Shown in pieces: positions 31,279 to 43,245 of a stretch of DNA of 64,000 nucleotides; positions within the stretch are counted from its first letter, which is position 1, and each line of letters opens with the position of its first letter. The translations under genes and the position numbers were made by a program. Source of the stretch: Lobosporangium transversale (Eukaryota; Mortierellomycota; Mortierellomycetes; Mortierellales; Mortierellaceae); NCBI RefSeq assembly GCF_002105155.1, contig NW_019029009.1, positions 372,001 to 436,000 on the forward strand, written 5' to 3'. Below the pieces are notes generated by a model. The model had not been told where the DNA came from and ran no database searches. It saw nothing but the letters and a program-made list of their open reading frames with translations.

Positions 31279-31939
31279 TTAAAGATCCTTCTTGGACTCT
31301 TGCTTGGAATCTGAAGCTTTGCTCTCAGCTTCCTTGATAGCAGCCTGTTCAGCTGCTTCAGGACGAGGTTCATTTGCGCCAGCACCAGTGGCGCCCGTCA
31401 GAGCCGCAAAGGGATTCTCAGCCTTCCAAGGTCTCTTCAATTCTCCTTCAGCAGGCTTATCAAACAAATAAATCTGAGCAACTTTGGACTGCACTGCGTT
31501 CTTGAGAGGCAAGATCGATTGCACGACAAGAGGACGGATGACACCAAACTGGAAATGTAAAAAGACCATGAGGGCCAAACCAAAGATGGCTTGTTTTTGA
31601 GCCTGACCATTCTGTTCCAGATCGTACTCCATATTCGTTGTCGTGATCACTTTAGGCTCCTCACTCGACAATGGTTTTGGTTGCTCCAAGTATTTGAGGA
31701 CAGTGGTATCCTTTTTGGAGAGAATCCGACGTTGAATCATATAAGAGATGCTGAGAATGATCAGCTGAGAAGCCACATAGCTGCCCAAGATGAGTTGCTT
31801 CGTTGACATGTCCTCTAAATCCAGACGATTGGTAATCTGCATTGAGCCCATTACCAGGGCCATATTCAAGATCTATTTAGAATAACAGTTACAATGAGAT
31901 TGGTCTTGTTAGATCGCTTACTCCTTGAAAATCTCCTTT

Positions 31940-31974
<35 letters not shown>

Positions 31975-32325
31975 CCATTTTCATTTTCAAACAGACTGTG
32001 CTACCATTCCTGCAACACTGTGAGTAGAACGTTTTTTTTTTTTTTTTTTTTTTTCCCTCCTTCATTTCCCTCTGAAATAAGATGCGTGAATACTTCAGTC
32101 TCTCTCTCATTTCGCTTCCGTCCCTCTCTCCTTATGCTTATGGATGATATGATGTTTTTTTTTTCAAGATGTTCCCTTCCATAGATTATTCTCATCGTTT
32201 TTATTGAATCCTTGGACATCAATTGTCCGTCGTCACTGTTTGATGATGTCGCCGACGTTGTTGGGGGAACACGTGCAAGAGTAAAGAAACACCGATAATA
32301 GTTTTAGTCTTACTTGTGAGTTCAT
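31279..32325 (-). CDS. PHO88: Pho88/Snd3-family ER membrane protein
   Basis: Two exons on the minus strand, 32325-32314 (MNSQ, four codons) and 31872-31279, give 201 residues. The tiny first exon restores the conserved start, which then reads MNSQILNMALVMGSMQ. Hydrophobic segments occur at LILGSYVASQLIILSISYMI and IFGLALMVFLHFQFG. A conserved P-x-K-N segment (ILPLKNAVQSK) and a Glu/Lys/Ala-rich cytosolic tail complete it. Yeast Pho88 was first linked to phosphate uptake and is now known as Snd3, part of the SRP-independent ER targeting route. The 441-bp intron is long for this window and contains two poly(T) tracts of about 25 bases. Confidence 0.85.
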
Positions 32326-32498
32326 CCTGTTGGTTGTAGATGATGTGAATGAGAGGGGATGAGAAAAAAAAAAAAAAAAAAAAAGTGATTCAAAGTGGGA
32401 CCCCAAATAAAGTGATCTGCTGTGCGCACGTGCGATTCTAAACTTTATTACATATGTCTTAGAATTTAGAAATGTTCTTGTTATTATGTATTACTTCT

Positions 32499-34295
32499 CT
32501 ACTCAGTCTGCATAAACATTCTTCCGCAATTGCCTTTCCTCAAATGTCGGATCATCTGGTCGCGTCGTCCAAAGCCTTCTCCACAGCCACCTGAGCAAAG
32601 ATACTTCTTGATCAGTGCATGTTTTGCATCCACATGACGTCTTAAATCATGTTTACGCTTGAAATGTAAATCACATCCTGCATACAAGCATGGAAATGGG
32701 AAACTATCGATATGGATAGCCATATGGGATTTGAGTTGAGTTCTTGTGGGGAAGGACTTTGAACATGTAGGGCACGTATAGGACTTCACTCCTTCACGAG
32801 TCATTGTGGGCACGATCACATTGGGATCCATGATTGAATTGGTATTTGTGTTGTTTGGATTGTTACGATCAGGATTGTTACTATTATTACTGCTATTGCT
32901 GCCGCTGTTGTTGTTGTTGTTGTTATTGCTGTTGTTGTTGTTACTATTGTTGCTGTTATTGTTACCGCTGCTGTTGTTACTGCCACCGCCACCGCCACTG
33001 TTATTATTATTGTGATGATGATGATGGTTACCATTATTACCATTGCTACTGCCATTGCTTGTCATCGAGTTGGAGAATGTGTTGTTGTTGCCTGATGAAA
33101 ATGACGATCCGGACATGTTGCGGTAGTAATGGTTATAGCCATGATGGTGAGTATATGCGTAATGCGTATTGGATTGGTAAGCACCAAAGCCAGAAAGTTC
33201 AGACGAGAAACGATAGCGTCGGTTATGAGGAGGTGTCCTAGCTGCTCTCCTGATAATGTTGGTAGGGGATGGATATAGCATGGAGGTGCTCGAGGGAACA
33301 TGGGTGTCAAAATTATTATTACTGTTGTTACTGTGGCTGTTGCTGTTGCTGTTGCTGTTGTTGCTGCTACTCGCATAGTCACCGAGATTGGTCATACTCA
33401 TAGGCATGCTCATCTGATCCAAGAGTGGGTGATTCCATGATGAAGAAGGCTGCGTTGATGCTTGAGGCTGTGAGATAGTGGAGAACAGGGGACTTGAATG
33501 GTTGCTCCATTCACGCTCAACCTGTAAAGTTGGTGTTGAGGGACTCCAATAAGGTAGATCTTGGCTTGACTCCATGGCCATAGTGGGTGAAGGTGAACAA
33601 CTCTTGTTGTTGATGGCGCCGCTGCTACGAGGTGAGTACGTTACAGGGGAGACAGAGCGTAGAGAGCATTCTGAGCCGTGTTGCTTGCAGCAGTGATGTT
33701 GCTGCTTCTGATCGTGCTTTTCGTAGTGCTGTCCTAAAGCGCGCGACTGTTGTTGTTCACTCAAAGCCTCAGAGGGCTCAGAAGATGGTAGTGATACTGG
33801 AGACGAAGACGAAGATGATGAAGAAGAAAGTGACGAAGATGAAATGGAAGGCGAAGACAACTCAGCCATGGTCTGGTCCTCAAGCGGTGGGCAAGTGGGC
33901 TTCGCCAGCTGAGGTATTGAAGGTGGGAATGGAGAAATGCCCATCAAGAGTTTCTCCAGTGCAGAAAACATATCCTGAGAAGGTGCCAAAGGATCACTCT
34001 TCTGAGAAGACTTGAAAACTGTCGGTGTGGATGTGTTAGCAGCAGCCGTGGTTGTGGTCGTGGTTGCGGCTGTAGTGTGATCGCGAAGTGTGTACATTGG
34101 CCCTACCTGCGGGCGAGAGTAACACTGAGCTTGATGAGAATAGGGGTTATATGGGTATTGGGAATGTTCGTTTGAATGGTAGTGGATCTGGGAATGCTGG
34201 GAGCATTGGTGGCTCGGGTGTGAGTGGGAGGAGGTCATGTTATAGGAAGAAGGGGGGTGATGCTGGTGATAAGTAGTGTCCTTGTAAAACTGCAT
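32499..34295 (-). CDS. C2H2 zinc-finger transcription factor with low-complexity N-terminus
   Basis: A single exon of 598 codons. The first 500 residues are Ser/Asn/His/Gln-rich (long Asn/Ser runs encoded at 32880-33060), typical of fungal activator regions. Three C2H2 fingers sit at the C-terminus: YTCPTCSKSFPTRTQLKSHM, then PCLYAGCDLHFKRKHDLRRH, then a variant YLCSGGCGEGFGRRDQMIRH ending H-x-R-K-x-N-C instead of a second His. This arrangement resembles Crz1/Azf1-like fungal regulators, but no specific orthologue can be named. It would bind DNA in the nucleus. The ATG at 34295 begins MQFYKDTTYHQHH. Nothing better is seen upstream. Confidence 0.85.
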   Translation of the reverse strand: MQFYKDTTYHQHHPPSSYNMTSSHSHPSHQCSQHSQIHYHSNEHSQYPYNPYSHQAQCYSRPQVGPMYTLRDHTTAATTTTTTAAANTSTPTVFKSSQKSDPLAPSQDMFSALEKLLMGISPFPPSIPQLAKPTCPPLEDQTMAELSSPSISSSSLSSSSSSSSSPVSLPSSEPSEALSEQQQSRALGQHYEKHDQKQQHHCCKQHGSECSLRSVSPVTYSPRSSGAINNKSCSPSPTMAMESSQDLPYWSPSTPTLQVEREWSNHSSPLFSTISQPQASTQPSSSWNHPLLDQMSMPMSMTNLGDYASSSNNSNSNSNSHSNNSNNNFDTHVPSSTSMLYPSPTNIIRRAARTPPHNRRYRFSSELSGFGAYQSNTHYAYTHHHGYNHYYRNMSGSSFSSGNNNTFSNSMTSNGSSNGNNGNHHHHHNNNNSGGGGGSNNSSGNNNSNNSNNNNSNNNNNNNSGSNSSNNSNNPDRNNPNNTNTNSIMDPNVIVPTMTREGVKSYTCPTCSKSFPTRTQLKSHMAIHIDSFPFPCLYAGCDLHFKRKHDLRRHVDAKHALIKKYLCSGGCGEGFGRRDQMIRHLRKGNCGRMFMQTE

Positions 34296-37200
34296 AGTCG
34301 TTATGTGGCCGTAGGGAAGTGGATTTGGGCTGTGGGAGTCTCTGATATTCGATGCAAAACAAGTGTTGTTTGCGATTTCTTGCAGTAAACAAAGAAAAGG
34401 AAAGAAAACAGGGGAATGGGGTGTGAGTCAGTAAAGCCCAAAGTTGGCTATTGTGTAAGTCGTTATCCGAGGGCGGGAAGGTAAAAAAAAATGTTGGGCG
34501 TAAAAAAAGTGTTTGTTTTGTTTGACAAAGTAAAAGCAAGAGGTAGAAAAGGACGAAGACGATAAACAATGGCTATTCTGATTGGCTTTGCTTCTATAAA
34601 TGACTAAGAACTGATATATTTGTAGAACGGATGAAAAAAATAAGAAAAAAAAAAAAAAAAAAAGAAATCACCCTGTCTTTTATAGAAAAAATATCGTTGA
34701 GCACGTCGCGTCCTCAGCCCAATTCAGGCGTACTAAAGTTTACCAAATATCTTGGCTGATCATGGCTCACAACTGTGCACTTGACGACATGATCGCCTCA
34801 ATAGTTGATTCAATAAATTTGTTTATTTTAAAATAGCATTTGGTAATAATCGGACCCTGCTTTACTCCCCTCCTTTTTTTTTATTTTTTTCTATTTTTTA
34901 ATTGTGATTAGTTTATTATTATGACCTTGTTCGATTCAAGCTTCAAAAGGAAAAAAAAAAGGTGTAGAAGGCGATTCAATTTCATTAGTTAAAGGCTTTG
35001 ATTATTAGCTCCTTTTTTTTTTTTTTTTATTTTATTTTACGACATCAATCCTCTTTTGTCCTCCCCTTCATTTACTAAAAGTTGAAGGAGTATGAGGATA
35101 GTGTTGTGCTCTGCCAAAACAGAAAAAAAAAAAAAAAAAAAGATTGGCTGGACAAATTGACATTGTCACGCTGGTCGATTTTTTTTTTTCTGGATGTTTG
35201 TGATCGACTCTTATACATCCTCTCAAACATTTGCGATTATTTTTGGCTTAAGACATGATCTATTTTCATCCAGGAAAAAAAAAAAAAAATGCATGCGCAG
35301 AATCGTCAAGTGTGTGTATCAAATAGTGAGGCATAGGACATTTATTGGGAACCAAGGAGGATCTTGGAAGGCAATGGCTATTGCTTTCTAAATGTGGGTG
35401 ATAGGTAAGGTTACATTAAATCGGGGTGTGCAGGATGATCAACAATGGTCATGTCGATCCCGGAAAAAAGGCGGACGAAGCGGTGGACGAGGGAAGAATG
35501 AGCAATGGTTCTCTTGGCCTTCTTGGCGAGGTGATTCTCTTGGCGTGGCGTTTAGTGCTCAGAATTTTTTTTTTTTTTTTCCTTCGATCATACAAAATTT
35601 TAATTTTGACAATTCTAGCTTGACATTAGGGGAAGTGAAGAGCAAGTGGATGCATTTGAGGAATATTAATATATGCATGTAAATGCAAGGCGGGGTCCAT
35701 GAACGTAACAAATCTTTGCCTTCTGTCTCCCTGAATCTACTAAAGATGTCGATGAGGAACGATAAAGAACGTCATCATCTCGCTACTAGCATCTTAATAA
35801 CTGTAGATGTGTAACATTGGCACCAGGTGAATTCATTTCTTGATTTTTTAAGAACGGTGTTGGAAGACAGGGGAAAGGTGAAGATCCGTCTCTGGAAATT
35901 GAAGGAGGTATCCTCCTACACTCTCCTAAAGTCTTGGCACGAGTGCATACTTGGAAAGAATGCCAAGAACAACGAACAGATTAACTATGATCGGTAATAC
36001 CATTTTTGCCAAGAAAAATAGAATTTGCCAAGAGAATCGTCGAAAGCTCTTCCCCCTGTCACACGAGCGTTACACAAGGAAGGAAGATTCACGTTTCTAC
36101 ACAGAGCACAAACACAAACATAAACACAAGCGACACACAATCAACAACACGCGGTCGGTCCACAAGTGCTGATGCGTTGTATATGAAGTAACTATTTGAG
36201 TGAGAGTGAGAAAAGAGGATCAGAAGTATCTTCATTTTTTATTTTTACTATCACGCAATCGTCCCCCCACTTGGGCATCCAGCTTGTCTAATTGTTATAT
36301 TTTAAAGGATCATATAGCTATCTTTTCTTCCAATTTCTTACCGAATTCATGGCACACCATTCACCTGGTCATTTCCTTGGATGCGCTCACAAATGGCGGA
36401 CTCCTTGATATAAAAAAAAAATAAAAAAAAAAAAAAAAAGCTCTTGTTCTATCCTCATATACAGGACACTTATATTTGTATCCATATTATATAATTTTTA
36501 ATAATTGCTAAAACAAACATATGGCCCGTGAGCTTAGAGATCAGTGTCTCTGTTGATGAGGACAGTTTTTTTTTTTGTTTATGCCCAATGTAAGCGTCCC
36601 ACTATCTCTCGCCCTCGCCCCTCGCCCTCATCTTACTTTTCTTTCTCTTCCATCCACCCTTCTGTGTTGAACCTTGTAAACATCATTTCTTTGCTTTGCT
36701 TGGCATTGTTGTTGCTATCTGTTGTTTTCCGTTTCAATAATAGCAGCCTCCATGAAGTGTAATAAAGGGTAATAAACCTGATACCCTTGTTCAGCTTTCT
36801 CTCTCCTACAGCCTTCTCCTTTATCTAATCAGTGTTCCTGTTTTATTTTGTCTTGTCTTGGCAACAACGTCGTAACAAAATCATCCCCATATGAGGAAAA
36901 AAAATGATATCCGCAAACCCGAGAATCCCTTCATTCCTGTGTAATTTACAGCGGAAACCTGTCCACAAACTTCATAGTCCCTCGTTCACGAATGTTACCA
37001 GATTTGCGGAATTGGGCTGAAGTGGTTGAACATGAACTCTGATCTAGCTAACGTGATGCTGCACATGGCCAGCAATGATAGGCAGCAATGAGTCAATAAG
37101 GGGGTAATAATAAAATATATAATAGAATTGCTATTTGTAAACAAAAGCCATGTGGAATATCCCAGAACAAATGTATACTTTGTATTTATTTGATTTGAGA

Positions 37201-37447
37201 TACTGTAAATGCAAGCAGACCACTGCTTCAGTGCAATCCCGTCGTTTGGAAGCCAGGGACGTCGTGAGGCTTTACCCGATCCAATAATGTCTCATATCGA
37301 CGTAGTGTATAAAAGACGAGGGCAAGTCCTCGACCTTTAGCAACTACGAGGGAAATAACTTTCGATATTCAATCCTTTTTTTTTTTTTATTTCTAATTCT
37401 AATAGTATGGCCGTATAAATCCTCACAGCCTTCTTCTGTCATTTTTT
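34296..37447. other. Gene-poor region, 3.1 kb
   Basis: Promoter side of the C2H2 gene, followed by AT-rich sequence with many homopolymers (poly(A) 34645-34663 and 35125-35142, poly(T) 35567-35580). Frames of up to about 100 codons (35392-35682) lack conserved features or introns. No RNA gene was recognised. Confidence 0.5.
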
Positions 37448-38087
37448 TCACATGTGGCAAGTGGCTGCATTGACTCTTTCGAGCTTCAACTCAAACTCTG
37501 CGCTTTCTGATCTCCAATTAAAGCTGACATTTGTCTGCAGTGCTACGTCGACTTTCCTGCCCATTAAATATTTGATAGCACTACCAAATTCGCGTTCATT
37601 GACAAGCCGGGCATTCTTAGTGACAATTGATCCGAGTTCTTCGCTGTGATAAAACGACAGTCGGATTGAAGCACCAATAACAGTATTGCGAACGACCTCA
37701 GTAACAAGCAGTGAAAAGAGCACTTAGAGGATCCCTCTTGCAATGTACCAGTCCATCAAGTAATTAAAGACATTTGTCCAAATGGACGCGTAAACATATT
37801 CCGTTGATGGTGGTACAAGTTGATTTGATTTCAGCGATATACACAAATAGACTTCCCTTAATGACATTCGATGGGCCTGAGGAAGTATGGATAACCGAAA
37901 CTTGGTCCCATATCCAGGACCGCAGGTTCGCTAACGGTGGTTTTGCATTCGGATCATTATCACACTCTAGGTAGAGCGCCAAGAGCATCTCCCGCAAGGT
38001 GTCTTTAACATACTTCTCCTCTATGTTAAATTTGGCAATACATGTGCTTGCAGGATTGTTGTCAATAAAATGCTTTTTGTACTCCAT
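37448..38087 (-). pseudogene. Decayed gene with PD-(D/E)XK-like motif
   Basis: On the minus strand, 107 codons (KEYVKDTL-type composition, start MEYKKHFIDNN at 38087) pass a frameshift near 37805 and a TAA near 37724. They then continue as LLVTEVVRNTVIGASIRLSF and VNEREFGSAIKYLMGRKVDV, ending SAEFELKLERVN and TCHM. GRKVD followed after about 15 residues by EFELK resembles the D-x(n)-ExK core of restriction-nuclease-like proteins. Those are abundant as lineage-specific families in Mortierella-type genomes. The family call is inference from a motif. The continuity across the breaks is seen directly. Confidence 0.45.
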
Positions 38088-38699
38088 GTAAAAAAAAAAG
38101 ATTTGCTTATTAACAAAACTTAGTTTGTATGAATCGAATAATCAAAATAACTGTTTCTGGGTAGAATGAAGCTCATTTACAAATGGTATGGATAGAAACC
38201 GTTACTGGATGGATAATCATACCGCTGTGAGTGAGGCAAGTGATCTTTGTATGTGAGGAGGAGTGTTTGAATGGAGAAAGCGCGGAATAAATGTTTGTCA
38301 AAATATTTTTGCGCGCATGTCAAAATACCATTCATTGGTCCATTAGATCTAAGGATCGCGCCATCGCCTTTTCATGGAGAGGAATCTCAATGGCGAATGA
38401 GAATGGAGCATGGATGGTGATGGATGGATGATTGTGAATAAAAGTTAACTGTCATTTTGTCTTCATTCCTCCATTCCTCCATTCACTCTTCTCAAACGTT
38501 TTGAACATAACACTCTAGCACTTCCAACGATTCACATAATAGCAATAATAATAATATTTAAAAAAAAATGTACCCAAAGCATAGCACATTCCCATGGGCT
38601 CAGTTGCCACATCGACGCGAATCCGAAGTATAAATCCACGTTCATGTTTTCTTGGTTGTAAACCGTAAAAGCTCCTTCCCGATTGAATTGCTGCATCCA

Positions 38700-39690
38700 T
38701 TTATATTATATACAGACAAAACCTCGTTCTCGTCCTTTCTCATCGCGGCTGTGGTGATCTTATACCATACATTGCAGACATCATCGAAAGTGATAAAATC
38801 ATCTCTTGAGAGCTGCTGACCGTTACCTCCCTAGACCTGGGTGAATTTGCCATAATCCATTGTAAGCTCATGCAATACAGTTTGGATTGTTGATCCCTTC
38901 AAAAGAAGACACTCGATGGCTGCTTTTACAGCACCTGAAAGTTGCCGAGTACCGAGATCGGTAAGGCTGTCCAGCCTAAGGTTATGCTGGTACTCATACT
39001 CAACAGTATATGCCCCCTACTTTCGAGCCATCAGCTATCAGCACTGGCTTCAACGTAGCCAATATCTTTGCTCCACACTTTGTTTATTTCCTAGAGCATG
39101 AATCCTGCTTTTGCCTGTGACACCTCCTTGGGGTCTATCTTTCCTTACGCGCTTCTTGCCAGCGCATTGGCATTCATAAGTGAGGCGGTGCAGATTATCA
39201 GTTTTGTAGTCATATTTTCTTGTCAATACAAAATTGGTGGAAATAACCCTTTGGATGCTTCAGAAACCAAGCATCAAACCTCTCGGGTTCAATAAAGAAT
39301 TCAACTTTCGAGGCAGTCAGAGTGGTGAACCGAGATTCAGGATCAATTTTATAGTGCTTTGCGGCTTGAATAATCTCAGTGTCATTGCACAAAATCACTC
39401 TCATTTTTTTTTCAACAACAATATTATTGCGTTCATTCTCAATACGCGTCTTCAAAGACTAGAGTTAACGTACAAATGTCAAGTTTTTTCTTTATTACTC
39501 TCAAGCAATGAACTAGACTTTATGGGGGCAACTAATATAATTGCAACACTTACCTCGAAATCAAATTCATGATCAGTCGGGATATCTACTTGATCATCCT
39601 TCCCTTTTTCTTCATTTCCACCTTCTTTTTCTTCGCTGTCATCCTCCCCATCCTTCCCAGAGTTTGACGCGTCAAGGGCTTTTCTCTAAA
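38700..39690 (-). pseudogene. FAR1/MULE-type transposase N-terminal remnant
   Basis: Minus-strand exons 39685-39554 (acidic, HEFDFE end) and 39458-39211 are joined in phase (KTRIENERNNIVVEKK, FDAWFLKHPKGYFHQF). Beyond a stop the sequence continues YDYKTDNLHRLTYECQCAGK, KSRIHALGN, VEYEYQHNLRLDSLTDLG, AIECLLLKGSTIQTVLHEL and FITFDDVCNVWYKITT. The order Cys/His-type DNA-binding block, EYxxxHNH-like strand, then helix-turn-helix-like segment is that of FAR1-like N-terminal domains of Mutator-like elements. Several stops and shifts (for example near 39020) show it is dead. A piece at 38700-38575 (RSFYGLQPRKHERGF) may be its continuation. No DDE core was found. Confidence 0.5.
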
Positions 39691-40212
39691 GCATAGTTCT
39701 GATTAGATATCATCAAGAAAGCATTGATACAAAAAAAAATTATTATTATTATTCGCATTTGAACACTTACAATATCTTCAAATCACACCGATCAATATTT
39801 TTTTTTTTTTCAATTTGATTGATGGCGAGAACATCATTGATAAGAGCATCATCAGTAACAGCTTCTTGTTGTTGGGTGCGTGAAATAAAAGAAAAAAAAA
39901 AAAAAAAAAAAAAAAGGTATGATCGATATCAATTACAAAAAGTTTATTAAACAATTCACTTATAAGTGATAGGGTAGTGATAATTGATTAATTGCAAGCC
40001 ACAATACTGTGCGTTTTAGAGCTGTACACACACCTCGACACCTCGTACAAAAAATAATAAACATAAAAAACACGTCCTTCGCGTGGTGCCACCAAAAAGG
40101 GGGAGATTATTTTTATTTTTATTTTATTTTAATATATCCATATTTATATTTTTATTCGACACATTGAAATTCACAAAAAAAAAAAAAAAAAAAGAGGAAA
40201 TCAATCTTAATC
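39691..40212. other. Spacer upstream of POLE2
   Basis: Possibly one further upstream exon of the MULE remnant on the minus strand (about 39770-39870, DDALINDVLAINQIE). Then poly(A) (39892-39915) and AT-rich promoter sequence up to the start of the next gene. Confidence 0.4.
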
Positions 40213-43200
40213 ATGATACCAATGTCAACTCCAAAGGCACGAATGATGGCGGTGCGACGTCAGATCGTCAGGACATTTAAAAAGCATCAGCTAACTCTTC
40301 AACTCGATGCCACAGAATTCTTGGAACAGACTTTGGAAGCACAAGATATACCTCCGGAAGATCTGAATGATACACTTGAAAACATTGCTGTAGGATATGT
40401 AGCTCGGGAAGGTATATGGAGAGAAAATAGAAAGAGAAAGAGGAAATGACTGAGAAAGAGAAAAGAGAAAAGAGGAAAGAGAAAAGGGAAAAGAGAATGG
40501 AAGATAGAGATAGAGAAGGAGTGTAGTAAAAAAAAAAAAAAAAAAAAAAGAAAGCGTAATGCAATCAAGATCCTCCGGTTACTTTCAACTTCTTTTATTT
40601 CTTTTAAACTGGAAGCTAAACATTTTTTTTTTTTTCCTCCTTATTTTAAATCAAACTCAAGGATTAAACCTGGTGAGTCGAGCTCGTTTGGAGATTGTAT
40701 TGGAGAGTATGCAGAAATGGACACATCACTTGCACGAGAAGCCCACGCGCAATACACTTGATCCACATAAATCTCAACAACCACAACAACAATCTATGAT
40801 GAAGGTCTCTCAATCGATATCGTCGCAACGGCCTGATCCACACGATCTAGAATCAATTGATATGGATTCAGTCCGACATGGAATAGAGGAGGTAGAAGAA
40901 AGGGAACGATATCGTTCGTCGTATAATGCTGATGGTGATGATGACTTTTCAAAAGGTCAACAATACGGATCAGAACCGATGCAAGATGAGAATATGTACA
41001 TGGTAGGAGGAAGAGAAGGAGAAGCAGAAGGAGAAGGAGAAGCAGAAGAGGACGATGTGGACATTACAGAGTTGTTTCATGTGATCGATGCGTTTTCGAT
41101 GCCACGTTGGGACTGGGCATCCGACATCAAGACTTTCACTCGTGTTGAAGATAATGATAGCTCGGCTCGTCATCCCTCAAATCATCATCACCATCACCAA
41201 GTCAATGGATCAAGTACGATAGCAACAAGTACAAATGCGAGCAAAGGGGCGAATCAGTTGTTAGGATCAGCAAAAGAAAAGACTGCGATGTTTCGAGCTC
41301 GATATCACTTGTTATTACAGCGTATTTTGAGGAATGAACATTTTGCGCCACCCGTGTTCACAGGAGGGATGAAACAGGATCGGTATTTGAAGATCACACC
41401 ACTGAAAGCATTGAAGGGTCGAGCAGGGGAACGATTCCTGATGTTTGGGATGCTTGTTCGGAACAGTCATGGGAGATTCTGTTTAGAGGATGCGGATGAT
41501 CGAGTGGAGCTTGTTTTTCAACATAGTGTAAGGATACTATCCACACACACACACATGTATATATATATATATGAAAATCAAACACGATATGTCTATGTCT
41601 ATGGTCTGTCTAACTTGAATAGGAGTTTTTCTTTTTTTTCTTTTTTTTTCTTTTTTTTCTCTCTTAACCCACTTAGCGAAACACTGCTGGAATGTTCACA
41701 GAGAATTGTTTTGTGTTGCTGGAAGGAAAGTATACGGACGATAACAATATTCACGTTGATGCTATTGGTCTACCACCTCCTGAGTTACGTGAGGAAACAA
41801 AGTACGTCTTTTTTTTTTATTTTTTATTTTTTTATTATTTTTATTATTTCCTTGTTGCTTATATATATACGATAACTCATGTTGTTGTAACGATTGAATA
41901 TATTGTGTTGTAGAAAAGTATTTGGAAATATAGACTTTTTAGGAGCGCCAAGGGAGATGAGAAGTGAAGAACAGCTCAAGGTGATTTGTGAAGAATATGA
42001 AGATATTTGTTTCGTCATTCTCTCGGATCTGTGGCTGGATCAACCCAAGGTAGGATACCTTTTTTTGTTGTTGATGATGTTGTTGTTAAATAATGGAATA
42101 CATTCAAGTGCCTATAAGGGTGACAATTTTAACAATTTTTTTTTTTTTTTTTTTTTTTTTGATTGATTGATTGATTCTTGAAAAAAAAAAAAAAAAAAAA
42201 AAAAAGACGTTTACAACGTTGCGAACGATTTTTGAGGGTTATTCCAATTCGACGCTGCCATTAGCATTCATCATGTGTGGAAGTTTCAAATCGGTGCCGT
42301 TTTTGCTCAATGGACTTGAATCAGCCCCTTATAGAGAGGGATTCAATCAGCTAGCAGAATTGATTGCAGAGTTTCCGACGATGGCTACATTTAGCTATTT
42401 TATCTTTGTGCCTGGCCCAAACGATCCTTGGGACGGTGGCATTTTGCCTCGACCAAAGATCCCAGATTTTTATACGGCTAAAGTTAGATCATTAGTGAAG
42501 CGATCTATCTTTACATCAAATCCATGCAGGTAAAAAAAAAAAAAAAAGAAAAAAAGTATTTTTTACGTTTTTTTTGACGGGTCCTAAAAAAAAAAAAAAA
42601 TGGACACGATAATAGGATCAAGTATTGTGATCAAGAAATTGTGATTTTCCGAGACGATATTTTGAACCGGATTCTACGTAATTGTATTGTTTCACCTTCT
42701 GGAGATGTCGTGATCCAGAAGCAACTTGTCAGAACACTCGTGGATGGCGCACATCTCTCTCCTCTGCCGTTGACAACGCGACAAGTTGCTTGGGCTTACG
42801 ATCATGCTCTCAGGATTTACCCCATTCCAGACGCTGTAGGTCCATAATTCTATCGCAAATGTGTTTTGGAAACTGACCATGATGAATCTAACCTACAGGG
42901 TGATTTTTTTTTTTTTTTTTTTCCCTTTTTTTTCCCTTTTTTTTTCCTTACCAGTTGATCTTGGCGGATAAATTCGAGGCGTACAACTTCAATTACCAGA
43001 ATTGTCATTGCATGAATCCTGGGAGCTTTCCTACGAGTGATTATTCATGGATGGTTTATCATCCGGCAAAGAGACAATCTGACGTTTGGCAAGTTTGGTT
43101 TTTATTTCTTCACAATGTATTATGAAAATAAAATCAACAGGAATTGGGAATAATGTTACTAACTGATCTAATCTTTTTTTTTTTTCTTCTCCTTCTTCTT

Positions 43201-43245
43201 AATGTCGTTCTACTTTGCAGTCAAATACCCAAAGCAACACGATAA
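40213..43245 (+). CDS. DPB2: DNA polymerase epsilon subunit B (Dpb2/POLE2)
   Basis: Eight exons, about 40213-40411, 40662-41527, 41677-41801, 41914-42049, 42207-42529, 42616-42835, 42955-43088 and 43221-43245, give 675 residues. The N-terminal helical domain (IVRTFKKHQLTLQLDATEFL, LVSRARLEIVLESMQKW) is followed by an acidic linker. Then comes the OB fold (FLMFGMLVRNSHGRFCLEDA, CFVLLEGKYTDDN) and the inactivated calcineurin-like phosphoesterase domain (FVILSDLWLDQPK, FIMCGSFKS, YFIFVPGPNDPW), ending NPGSFPTSDYSWMVYHPAKR. It is the essential second subunit of the leading-strand replicase and contacts the GINS/CMG helicase. The last intron uses a GC donor (TTTG|GCAAGT); with it the protein ends CQIPKATR, and the final exon is only 25 bases. 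Confidence 0.93.

Noticed and set aside
33000..33015. Leu/Cys-rich plus frames opposite the C2H2 gene (32806-33241)
   Set aside because: Antisense of Asn/Ser codon runs.
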